From Bacillota bacterium (GTDB lineage: Bacteria > Bacillota_E > JAJZYS01 > JAILZS01), in contig JAKASY010000094.1 in NCBI GenBank assembly GCA_021817625.1, positions 1 through 7,093 on the forward strand: 7,093 nucleotides of DNA. Reading direction: 5' to 3'. Below, piece by piece: positions 1-6,720 of the stretch; position 1 is the stretch's first letter; the number at the start of each line of letters is the position of its first letter. Both the position numbers and the translations under genes were made by a program. A model generated the notes under the pieces. The model worked only from the letters and a program-made list of their open reading frames with translations. It searched no databases and was not told the DNA's origin.

Positions 1-1820
1 TCCGATCTCGCCGCATCGCGTACGGCAGCCTCGCCAGCGGCAACCTCAACCTGTGGATCCTCGACGTCGCGAGCGGTCGGGGCCGCCAGGCCACCGCCTT
101 CCACCACCGGGCCGTGCGCAGCGCGTCCTGGTCGCCCGACGGCTCGACCATCGTCTTCGCCGCGGACCGCGACGGCGACGAGGACACGCAGCTCTTTCGC
201 CTCGACGCGGACGGCGGCTGGCCCGAGCCGCTGGTGACCACGGCCGGAGCCAAGTTCGAGCCCGGCGAGGAGCCGTTCTCGCCCGACGGCGCACGCCTTG
301 CCTACGTGGCGAACGACCGCGACCGCGCCCAGTTCGACGTGTGCGAGGTGTCGCTCGCCGATGGCGGGACGCGCCGCGTCTGGACGCCGCCCGACGCGAG
401 CCTGGCCGGGCTCGCGGGGCGCTCGCCGGACGGCCGCCGGGTGCTGGCCGGCACCGCGCGCTCGAACACGGACATCACCGCCTGGGTCCTTGACCTCGAG
501 GACGGGTCCGCCCGGCACGTCGTGGCGCACGACGCGCCGGGCCTGGACGTGCCCGTCGCGTTCACGCCGGACGGCGGCGGCGCCTACCTGCTCACCGACC
601 GCGGCCGGGACTACCGCGGCCTGGCGCGCTGTGCGCTCGGCGGCGAGTGGCGCTACCTCTATGCGCCCGACCACGACATCGTGACCGCCGCGGCCTCGCC
701 CGACCGCACCCGCGTGGCGGTGATCGAGAACGTGGACGGCTACGCCCTGGTGCGCGTCGTCGACGGCGAGAGCGGCCGGGCGGAGGCTCTGGACGCGCTG
801 CCCGAGGGCTTCGCCCGCTCCCTCGCCTGGTCGCCGGACGGCGCTTGGCTGTACGCCCTCGTCGAGGACCCGCGCCGCCCCGCCGAGCTCTATCGTGTCG
901 AGCTCGCGGACGGGAGGGCGCGCATGCTCACGGACTCGTGGGTCGGCGCCGTCGCCCCGGGTGTCCTCGTGGCGCCGGAGCTCGTGCGCGTGCCGGGCGG
1001 CGACGCGGGCGTCGAGGTGCCGGTGTTCGTCTACCGCCCGCACGGCGCCGGGCCCGACGCGCGCGTCCCGGTGGTCCTGTCGATCCACGGCGGGCCCGAG
1101 GGCCAGGAGTCCGCGACGTATGCCTATGGGGGCTTCTACCAGTCCCTCTTGGCCAGCGGCATCGGCGTGGTGGCACCCAACGTCCGGGGCTCCACGGGCT
1201 TCGGCATCGCCTACCAGAAGCGCATCCTGCGCGACTGGGGGGGCGGGGAGCTGCGGGACCTGGCGGCCGTGAGCCGCTACATGGCCGGCCTCGACTGGGT
1301 GCGTTCCGACAGGATGGCCGTGTTCGGCGGGTCGTTCGGCGGCTTCGCCACGCTCTCGGTGGCCTCCCGCCTGCCCGAGGTCGGCTGGGCGGCGGCCGTC
1401 TCCCTCTGCGGGCCTTCGAACCTCGTGAGCTTCGCGAAGAGCGTGCCGCCGTCGTGGCGGTCGTTCATGCGCGACTGGGTGGGCGACCCGGAGGACGACC
1501 GGGAGCTTCTGCTCGAGCGCTCGCCGCTCACCTACGCACACCAGGTGCGCGCCCCGCTCTTCGTGCTTCAGGGCGCGCTCGACCCGCGCGTCGTGGAGGC
1601 GGAGTCGGCGCAGATGGTCGAGGCCGTGCGCGCGTCGGGCGTGGACGTGCGCTACGACGTGTATCCCGACGAGGGCCACGGCTTCGTCAAGGAGGCCAAC
1701 AGCCTCAAGGCATTCGAGGACATCGAGGACTTCCTGGAGGAGCGCCTCCTCGGCCAGGTGCTCGCGAGCCCGGACCCCGATGGGCCGGTGCGTCCGGCGG
1801 AGGCCCCCGCCGCCGATTGA
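1..1820 (+). CDS. S9-family serine peptidase (acylaminoacyl-peptidase / dipeptidyl aminopeptidase type), 5' end missing
   Basis: This is a prolyl-oligopeptidase-family (S9) peptidase that probably trims short peptides or acyl-peptides. The frame is open to the window edge (first full codon at base 3), so the start lies upstream; 605 residues are visible. Numbering from that codon, residues 1 to about 320 form a WD40-like/TolB-like beta-propeller with repeated SPDG-type blades (SWSPDG, FSPDG, RSPDG, FTPDG, WSPDG). The alpha/beta-hydrolase domain follows, with the oxyanion-region motif HGGPE at 362-366 and the nucleophile in GGSFGG (Ser444). The other triad members are Asp527 (GALDPR) and His559 (DEGHGF). 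A Pro/Ala-rich tail of about 20 residues ends the protein. An internal GTG at 114 lies inside a propeller blade and is not the true start. Its -35-overlapping stop codon separates it from the men operon, and no functional tie to menaquinone is evident. The family call is firm; the exact substrate class is not. Confidence 0.93.
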   Translation, partial: RSRRIAYGSLASGNLNLWILDVASGRGRQATAFHHRAVRSASWSPDGSTIVFAADRDGDEDTQLFRLDADGGWPEPLVTTAGAKFEPGEEPFSPDGARLAYVANDRDRAQFDVCEVSLADGGTRRVWTPPDASLAGLAGRSPDGRRVLAGTARSNTDITAWVLDLEDGSARHVVAHDAPGLDVPVAFTPDGGGAYLLTDRGRDYRGLARCALGGEWRYLYAPDHDIVTAAASPDRTRVAVIENVDGYALVRVVDGESGRAEALDALPEGFARSLAWSPDGAWLYALVEDPRRPAELYRVELADGRARMLTDSWVGAVAPGVLVAPELVRVPGGDAGVEVPVFVYRPHGAGPDARVPVVLSIHGGPEGQESATYAYGGFYQSLLASGIGVVAPNVRGSTGFGIAYQKRILRDWGGGELRDLAAVSRYMAGLDWVRSDRMAVFGGSFGGFATLSVASRLPEVGWAAAVSLCGPSNLVSFAKSVPPSWRSFMRDWVGDPEDDRELLLERSPLTYAHQVRAPLFVLQGALDPRVVEAESAQMVEAVRASGVDVRYDVYPDEGHGFVKEANSLKAFEDIEDFLEERLLGQVLASPDPDGPVRPAEAPAAD

Positions 1821-1845
1821 CCCTGCCCGCACGCACCGCTATCCT
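1817..1845 (+). promoter_or_regulatory. Sigma-A-type promoter of the men operon (predicted leaderless start)
   Basis: TTGACC (1817-1822, 5 of 6 matches to the -35 consensus) and TATCCT (1840-1845, 4 of 6 matches to the -10 consensus) are separated by exactly 17 bp. Counting seven bases past the -10 box puts the transcription start at about 1852, which is the A of the menF ATG. No Shine-Dalgarno sequence precedes that ATG; the only purine-rich bases (CAGGG) lie one base upstream of it, too close to work. The -35 box overlaps the TGA stop of the peptidase gene. The prediction is by inspection only; sigma specificity and the start point are inferred. Confidence 0.6.
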
Positions 1846-1851
1846 CAGGGT

Positions 1852-3189
1852 ATGAATGGCCGTTCATTCACATCGCTCCTGGATGTGCCCGAGGGCGGCG
1901 CCAGGCGGCACCGCCGCCCCCTGCTCGTCAGCGTCACGCGCCGTGTGCCCGCGACGGAGGCGACCGTCGATGCCCTGCTCGCCCGCTTCGACCCGGGTGT
2001 GCCCGGGGCCGCGGCGTGGGCGGAGGGCGGCGGCGGCCCGGCGCTCGTGGCGGAGGGCGCAGCGTGGCGGGCGCCCGGGAGCGAGCGCGGCGCGCCCGGC
2101 TGGCCCGACGCCGCGCGCGCCTGGCGCGAGCTCGTCGCGACGGGGCGGATCGAGGGGTCGAACGGCGGCGTGGCGGGGCCGACGCTGGTCGGCGCGGCCG
2201 CCTTTGACGCGGGCGCGCCGACGGGCGGCCTCTGGGCCGCCTTCGGCCACGGCCGCCTCGTCCTGCCGCGCCGCATGTGGACGCTTGTGGGCGAGCGGCT
2301 GTGCGAGACCCGAAACCGGGTGCTCTGGGGCGAAGAGCCGGCTTCCGAGAGCCCGCCCGCGGCTGCCGCCCGGGCGCGGGGCGAGGAGCGGGCGCGGTTC
2401 GTCGCCCGCGTCGAGGCGGCGCGCGCTGCCATCGTCCACGGCGATCTCCAGAAGCTCGTCGTCGCCCGGCGCCAGGACGTGCCCAGCGCGCTCGCGCCGA
2501 CGGACGTGCTGCGCCGCCTCGCGGCGCGCGAGCGCGGCACGTTCACGTTTGCCCTGGCCGCCCCGGGCGCCGTGTTCCTCGGCAGCACGCCCGAGCTCTT
2601 GGCGCGCGCTCGCGGCAGCGCCGTAGAGAGCGAGTGCCTGGCCGGCACGACGGGGCGCGGCGATGGCGCACGGGAGGACCGGCGCCTCGGCGCCCTCCTG
2701 CGCGGCGACGTGAAGGAGCAGGAGGAGCACGACCTCGTGCGCCAAGGCGTTCGCGCCGCCCTCGAGCGGACGTGCGAGGCCGTGGAGCTCGAGCCCCGGC
2801 CGCGCCTGCGCGCCCTGCGCGACGTCCAGCATCTGGCCACGGCCGTGCGGGCGCGGCTCAGGCCGGGGTTCGGCCTGCTCGACGTGGCCTCGGACCTGCA
2901 CCCGACGCCGGCGGTGGCGGGTCTGCCGGTACCTCAGGCCGTGGCCTGGCTGCGTGCGCGCGAGAACCTGGAGCGCGGTTTGTACGGCGGGCCCGTGGGC
3001 TACCTCACGGCGTCGGGCGACGGCACGTTCGCGGTGGCGCTGCGCTCGGGCCTCGTGCGGCCGACGGAGGGCGTCGGGCACCTGTACGCCGGCTGCGGCA
3101 TCGTCGCCGCCTCCCAGCCCGAGCGCGAGTGGCAGGAGTCGCGCCTCAAGCTGCGCACGATGGCCGCGGCCTTGGGGGTCGAGGCGTGA
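1852..3189 (+). CDS. menF: Isochorismate synthase MenF
   Basis: MenF is a cytosolic, Mg2+-dependent enzyme that isomerises chorismate to isochorismate, the first committed step of menaquinone synthesis. The protein has 445 residues, usual for the family. The chorismate-binding domain fills the C-terminal half: LQKLVVARR with the general base Lys201, GSTPELL with the general acid Glu248, LAGT at 263-266, HPTPAVAG from His350, and AGCGIV followed by EREW. Glu292 and Glu424 would be the Mg2+ ligands. Their spacing from Glu248 (44 and 176 residues) equals that of Glu240, Glu284 and Glu416 in E. coli MenF as I recall them. The N-terminal 190 residues are less conserved. Start choice: ATG 1852 lies just behind the promoter and has no ribosome binding site, fitting leaderless translation. 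An upstream in-frame ATG at 1780 would sit inside the peptidase gene and before the promoter. First gene of the operon; the stop overlaps menD by GTGA. EntC or salicylate-type enzymes are unlikely in this context. Confidence 0.95.
   Translation: MNGRSFTSLLDVPEGGARRHRRPLLVSVTRRVPATEATVDALLARFDPGVPGAAAWAEGGGGPALVAEGAAWRAPGSERGAPGWPDAARAWRELVATGRIEGSNGGVAGPTLVGAAAFDAGAPTGGLWAAFGHGRLVLPRRMWTLVGERLCETRNRVLWGEEPASESPPAAAARARGEERARFVARVEAARAAIVHGDLQKLVVARRQDVPSALAPTDVLRRLAARERGTFTFALAAPGAVFLGSTPELLARARGSAVESECLAGTTGRGDGAREDRRLGALLRGDVKEQEEHDLVRQGVRAALERTCEAVELEPRPRLRALRDVQHLATAVRARLRPGFGLLDVASDLHPTPAVAGLPVPQAVAWLRARENLERGLYGGPVGYLTASGDGTFAVALRSGLVRPTEGVGHLYAGCGIVAASQPEREWQESRLKLRTMAAALGVEA
1853..1870. 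promoter_or_regulatory. Candidate FadR-like (TetR-family) operator at the menF start
   Basis: A perfect inverted repeat, TGAATG-GCCGTT-CATTCA, begins one base after the predicted transcription start and lies within menF codons 1-7. The half-sites and 6-base spacing match the Bacillus subtilis FadR operator consensus as I recall it (WTGAATGAMTANTCATTCAW): all twelve arm bases agree, while the central bases are more GC-rich. A second register, TGAATGGCCGTTCA (1853-1866), is palindromic at 12 of 14 positions. A repressor bound here would block initiation or promoter escape. The repeat is seen directly; the identity of the binding protein is inferred, and no regulator gene is in the window. Confidence 0.45.
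3174..3189 (+). promoter_or_regulatory. menF/menD translational-coupling junction with weak SD
   Basis: GGGGGT (3174-3179) is a weak Shine-Dalgarno-like run (5 of 6 to GGAGGT), six bases before the GTG start of menD at 3186. The start overlaps the menF stop as GTGA (3186-3189). Termination of menF therefore delivers ribosomes straight onto menD. The menD/menH junction (4982-4985) has the same GTGA form, preceded by a run of seven G (4968-4974). Confidence 0.55.
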
Positions 3190-4985
3190 ACGGCCCCTAC
3201 GAGGGCGCCCAGTACGCTGTCATCGGGGCGCTCGTGGAGGAGCTTGCGCGCGCCGGCGTGCGGGCGGCCGTGGCGTCGCCCGGGTCGCGCTCGACGCCCG
3301 TGGCCCTTCTCCTCGAGCGCCAGCCGGAGATCGCGCTCTACGTCCACCCGGACGAGCGCAGCGCCGCCTACTTCGCGCTCGGCATGGCCAAGGCCGGGGG
3401 CCGGCCCGTGGCCCTCCTGTGCACGTCCGGCACGGCCGCGGCCAACTATCTGCCGGCCGTCGTGGAGGCGCGCCACGCGCGCGTCCCCCTCGTCGTGCTG
3501 ACGGCGGACCGGCCGCCCGAGCAGCGCGACGTCGCCGCCGCCCAGACGATCGACCAGGTGCGCATGTACGGCACGGCGGCCAAGTGGTCCGTGGACATGC
3601 CGCCGCCCGCCGCCCTCGATGCCGTCGCGCGCCATGCCCGCGTCGTCGGCGCCCGCGCCGTCCACATCGCCCAGGCGGCGCCCATGGGGCCCGTGCACGT
3701 GAACATCCCCCTGAGAGAGCCGCTCGTGCCACAGGCCGGCGAGCCCGCGCCGGCGGGCCTCGAGGCCCTGCCTTGGCGCGCTGGCCCGGCCGGCGCCCCC
3801 TACGTGCGCTTCGAGTCCGCCGCCGCCGTGGACGGCGAGGCGGCCCGTTCGCTGGCGCGCGCCCTGGCCGCCGCCGACGACGGCATTGTCGTGGCGGGGC
3901 CGGAGCCGGGCGACGGCCTGGAGGCGGCGCGCGCCCGCGCTCGCGCTGCCCTGGCCGTGGCCCGGCGCCTGGGCTGGCCGCTTCTGGCCGACCCGCTCGC
4001 GGGCGCGCGCGCCCTGCCGGCCGCGATCCGGCGCTACGATGCCTACCTGCGCTCGCCCGACCTCGCGGCGGCGCTCACGCCGCGGGCCGTGCTGCGCCTG
4101 GGCGCGCCGCCCGTCTCGAAGAGCCTGGCGGAGCTCGTGGCGCGCGTACCGCCCCAGAGCGCGTACCTCGTGGACGCGCCCGGCGCCTACGCCGATCCCG
4201 GCCTGACCACGGGCCACGTGATCGAGGCGCCGGTCGAGGCGCTCCTGAGGCGCGTCGCGGCCCTCGTGCCGGCGGGCCGGCGCGCCGCGGCGCTGACGAC
4301 GCGCTTCGCCCTGGCCGAGCGCGCCGCGGCCCTCGCCCAGGACGAGGCGATGGCCGCGATGGGCGACTTGTTCGAGGGCCGCGTGCTGCACGAGCTCGCG
4401 GCCCTGATGCCGGCGGAGAGCACGCTCTACGTCGGAAACTCCATGCCCGTGCGCGACGCCGACACCTTCTTCCAGGCGCGCCGGCGTGGCGTGGCGGTCC
4501 TCGGCAACCGCGGGGCGAGCGGCATCGACGGGGTGGTGTCGAGCGCGCTCGGCGCCCGTGCCGCCTGGCCGGAGCGACCGCTCGTGCTGGCGATCGGGGA
4601 CATCTCCTTCTTCCACGACCTGAACGGGCTTCTGGCGGCGAGGCGCTTCGGCCTCTCCATCACGGTCGTCGTCCTCCAGAACGATGGCGGCGGCATCTTC
4701 TCGTTCCTGCCGCAGGCCCGCCACGGCGAGGCGTTCGAGCGCCTGTTCGGCACGCCCCTCGGCCTGCAAAGCGCGCCGGCGGTGCGCATGCACGGCGGCC
4801 GCTTCAGCCGCGTCGACACCGTCCCCGGCCTGCGCCGGGCGGTGCGGTCGGGGCTCGCCAGCACGGGGCTGACGGTTGTCGAGGCCGCCTGCCCGACGCG
4901 GGCAGAGAACGTCACGCGCCACGAGGCCGTATGGGCGGCCATGGCGGAGGCGGCACGGCGGGCGCTCGGGGGGGCGGCGCGGTGA
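3186..4985 (+). CDS. menD: SEPHCHC synthase MenD (ThDP-dependent)
   Basis: MenD is a thiamine-diphosphate enzyme that decarboxylates 2-oxoglutarate and adds the succinyl-semialdehyde unit to isochorismate, giving 2-succinyl-5-enolpyruvyl-6-hydroxy-3-cyclohexene-1-carboxylate (SEPHCHC). The protein has 599 residues, slightly longer than the usual 550-580. Visible motifs are SPGSRSTP (Ser34, Arg35), the cofactor-activating Glu57 in [13 protein letters not shown] (Arg109), AAQTIDQ (Gln120), GNSMPVRD and [10 protein letters not shown]. The ThDP/Mg motif runs from GDIS (Asp472) to [12 protein letters not shown] (Asn499). Glu57, Ser34, Arg35, Arg109 and Gln120 sit two positions from the E. coli residues 55, 32, 33, 107 and 118 as I recall them. 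The C-terminal RAENVTRH block is typical. The GTG start gives an N-terminus that aligns with the family, and it overlaps menF by four bases. One oddity is that the usual Asn before the metal-binding Asn is Gln498. Function is confident. Confidence 0.97.
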   Translation: MNGPYEGAQYAVIGALVEELARAGVRAAVASPGSRSTPVALLLERQPEIALYVHPDERSAAYFALGMAKAGGRPVALLCTSGTAAANYLPAVVEARHARVPLVVLTADRPPEQRDVAAAQTIDQVRMYGTAAKWSVDMPPPAALDAVARHARVVGARAVHIAQAAPMGPVHVNIPLREPLVPQAGEPAPAGLEALPWRAGPAGAPYVRFESAAAVDGEAARSLARALAAADDGIVVAGPEPGDGLEAARARARAALAVARRLGWPLLADPLAGARALPAAIRRYDAYLRSPDLAAALTPRAVLRLGAPPVSKSLAELVARVPPQSAYLVDAPGAYADPGLTTGHVIEAPVEALLRRVAALVPAGRRAAALTTRFALAERAAALAQDEAMAAMGDLFEGRVLHELAALMPAESTLYVGNSMPVRDADTFFQARRRGVAVLGNRGASGIDGVVSSALGARAAWPERPLVLAIGDISFFHDLNGLLAARRFGLSITVVVLQNDGGGIFSFLPQARHGEAFERLFGTPLGLQSAPAVRMHGGRFSRVDTVPGLRRAVRSGLASTGLTVVEAACPTRAENVTRHEAVWAAMAEAARRALGGAAR

Positions 4986-5854
4986 GGCGCCTTTGGATTG
5001 GCCCGGCCGGCGAGCGCCTGTGCGTGACGCTGCCCCTCGAGCCGGACGGGGAGGGCGTACCGGCGCGGAGCGGGCGGCCATGGCTTCTGGCGCTCCATGG
5101 CTTCACGGGCAGCTGGCGAACCTGGCGAACGCTCGCGCGCCAGGTGCGCGGGCGCATGCGCGTGGCGGTCGCCGAGGCGCCCGGGCACGGCGACTCGGAC
5201 GCGCCGCCCGACCCGGCCGCGTACGACCTGTGGCGTGGCGCGGACCGCCTGGCGGAGGCCATCGGCCGGATCTCGCCCGATCGTCCGGTGCACGTCCTCG
5301 GCTACTCGATGGGGGGCCGGCTCGCGCTGCACCTGGCCCTCGCGCACCCCGAGGGCGTCTCCTCGCTCGTCCTCGAGGGCGCCTCGCCCGGCATCGAGGA
5401 CGAGGCGGAGCGGCGCGCCCGCCAGGAGGCGGACGAGGCCCTCGCGGCCCAGATCGAGCGTCAGGGCGTCGCGGCTTTCGTCGCGCGCTGGCAGGCTCTG
5501 CCCCTGTTCGCCGGTCAGGCGGCCATGGCCGAGCGCCGGCGCGCGGCGCTCAGGCGCGAGCGCCTGGGCCAGCGTGCCGAAGGGCTGGCCGCGAGCCTGC
5601 GCGGCGCAGGCGCCGGCCGACAGGACAACCTCTGGCCAAGGCTTGGGCAGCTCGCCGTGCCGGTACTGTTCGTGGCCGGCGCGCGCGACGAGCGCTACGC
5701 CGCGATCGGCCGGCGGCTCGTGGCGGCGGTGCCGCGCGCACGCCTTGCCCTCGTGGCGCGCGCCGGCCACAGCGCCCACCTGGAGCGGCCGCTCAGCTTT
5801 CGGCGTGCGGTCGAGGCGTTCTGGGACGAGATCGGCGCGACGGCGCCGCCCTGA
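4982..5854 (+). CDS. menH: SHCHC synthase MenH (alpha/beta hydrolase)
   Basis: MenH eliminates pyruvate from SEPHCHC to give 2-succinyl-6-hydroxy-2,4-cyclohexadiene-1-carboxylate (SHCHC). The protein has 290 residues, slightly longer than the typical 250-270; about 20 of the extra residues lie before the first core strand ([14 protein letters not shown]). The triad is complete: Ser109 in GYSMGGR, Asp236 in GARDERY and His263 in [16 protein letters not shown] and the GASPGI segment after the nucleophile strand are family hallmarks, as are [11 protein letters not shown] and the [16 protein letters not shown] helix. The GTG start overlaps the menD stop as GTGA, so translation is probably coupled. 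Many alpha/beta hydrolases look alike, but the location between menD and menB and the SPGI segment make MenH far more likely than a generic esterase. No signal peptide or membrane segment is seen. Confidence 0.94.
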   Translation: MRRLWIGPAGERLCVTLPLEPDGEGVPARSGRPWLLALHGFTGSWRTWRTLARQVRGRMRVAVAEAPGHGDSDAPPDPAAYDLWRGADRLAEAIGRISPDRPVHVLGYSMGGRLALHLALAHPEGVSSLVLEGASPGIEDEAERRARQEADEALAAQIERQGVAAFVARWQALPLFAGQAAMAERRRAALRRERLGQRAEGLAASLRGAGAGRQDNLWPRLGQLAVPVLFVAGARDERYAAIGRRLVAAVPRARLALVARAGHSAHLERPLSFRRAVEAFWDEIGATAPP

Positions 5855-5886
5855 GCGCGCCGCCCCGCATGCGACAGTCCGGCGGC

Positions 5887-5899
5887 AAGGAAGGTGGGG
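5887..5899 (+). promoter_or_regulatory. Strong Shine-Dalgarno sequence of menB
   Basis: AAGGAAGGTGGGG lies four to seven bases before ATG 5902, depending on which part pairs with 16S rRNA. It is the only convincing ribosome binding site among the men genes here. It decides the menB start in favour of 5902 over the in-frame ATG at 5869, which has no such site and would add eleven residues absent from the family. Confidence 0.8.
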
Positions 5900-5901
5900 C
5901 G

Positions 5902-6720
5902 ATGGTGCCCGAGTGGAAGAGCGTGAAGGCGTGCGAGGACATTCTGTTCGAGACGGCGGACGGCATCGCCAAGGTGACGATCAATCGGCCCGAGGTGCGA
6001 AACGCGTTCCGTCCCCGTACCCTGTTCGAGCTCAGCGACGCCTTCCGCGTGATCGCGGACGACCCCTCGATCGGCGTCGCCATCCTCACCGGCGCCGGCA
6101 CGGAGGCGTTCTGCTCGGGCGGCGACCAGCGCGTGCGCGGCGTCGGCGGCTACGTGGACGACGCCGGCGTGCCGCGCCTGAACGTGCTCGAGCTGCAAAA
6201 GCAGATCCGCTACCTGCCGAAGGCCGTGATCGCCATGGTCGCGGGCTACGCCATCGGCGGCGGCCACGTGCTGCACGTCGTGTGCGACCTCACGATCGCC
6301 GCGGACAATGCGCGCTTCGGCCAGACCGGGCCCAAGGTCGGGAGCTTCGACGCCGGCTACGGCGCGGCGCACCTGGCGCGCATCGTCGGGCACAAGCGCG
6401 CCCGCGAGATCTGGTACCTGTGCCGCCAGTACACGGCCGAGGAGGCGTACGCCATGGGCCTCGTGAACGCCGTCGTGCCCGTCGACCGCCTGGAGGAGGA
6501 GACCGTGGCGTGGGCGCGCGAGATCCTCGCCAAGAGCCCGACCGCGATCCGCTTCCTCAAGGCGGCATTCAACGTGGACACCGATGGCATGGCCGGCCTG
6601 CAGCAGCTCGCCGGCGACGCCACGATGCTCTACTACATGACCGAGGAGGCGCGCGAGGGAAGTCGCGCCTTCCTCGAGAAGCGCGCCCCGGACTTCTCCC
6701 GCTTCCCGCGCCTGCCCTGA
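5902..6720 (+). CDS. menB: 1,4-dihydroxy-2-naphthoyl-CoA synthase MenB, bicarbonate-dependent type
   Basis: MenB is a cytosolic crotonase-fold enzyme that closes the second ring: o-succinylbenzoyl-CoA to 1,4-dihydroxy-2-naphthoyl-CoA (DHNA-CoA). The 272 residues match the Bacillus length (about 271), and the sequence is close to that protein throughout. Visible motifs are [12 protein letters not shown], the CoA/oxyanion segment [21 protein letters not shown] (second oxyanion glycine region), [14 protein letters not shown], and the C-terminal YYMTEEA and [10 protein letters not shown]. Ser148 and Asp150 correspond to E. coli Ser161 and Asp163. Gly143 in QTG corresponds to E. coli Gly156, the mark of type I MenB that uses bound bicarbonate as catalytic base; type II enzymes have Asp there. 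The start at ATG 5902 is set by a strong ribosome binding site. menB follows menH after 47 bases and overlaps menE by one base. Confidence is very high. Confidence 0.98.
   Translation: MVPEWKSVKACEDILFETADGIAKVTINRPEVRNAFRPRTLFELSDAFRVIADDPSIGVAILTGAGTEAFCSGGDQRVRGVGGYVDDAGVPRLNVLELQKQIRYLPKAVIAMVAGYAIGGGHVLHVVCDLTIAADNARFGQTGPKVGSFDAGYGAAHLARIVGHKRAREIWYLCRQYTAEEAYAMGLVNAVVPVDRLEEETVAWAREILAKSPTAIRFLKAAFNVDTDGMAGLQQLAGDATMLYYMTEEAREGSRAFLEKRAPDFSRFPRLP

Noticed and set aside
1780..1851. Upstream in-frame ATG for menF, 24 codons earlier
   Set aside because: It would overlap the peptidase gene by 41 bases and start before the promoter. The added Arg/Pro-rich residues do not resemble MenF.
1864..3081. 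Minus-strand open frame of 405 codons over menF
   Set aside because: Antisense shadow of menF; composition biased and no motif seen.
4968..4974. Run of seven G near the menD end as a programmed slippage or phase-variation site
   Set aside because: It is a modest homopolymer in a very G-rich genome. The menD frame reads through it normally into its stop, and a similar run at 1237-1243 lies in the peptidase gene.
3000..5081. Long open frame of 693 codons on the minus strand across menD
   Set aside because: It is antisense to a confidently identified menD, is rich in Arg, Gly and Ala, and shows no recognisable domain. Long antisense frames are expected when third positions are almost all G or C.
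4427..5779. Minus-strand open frame of 450 codons over menD/menH
   Set aside because: Same low-complexity composition, fully antisense to two real genes, with no family motif.
5833..5862. GC-rich inverted repeat around the menH stop as a possible terminator
   Set aside because: The arms are only 7 bp, the loop is long, there is no T-run, and such repeats arise easily at this base composition. It also lies inside an evident operon.
5869..5901. Alternative menB start at ATG 5869
   Set aside because: It has no ribosome binding site, while ATG 5902 has a strong one and gives the standard MenB N-terminus.
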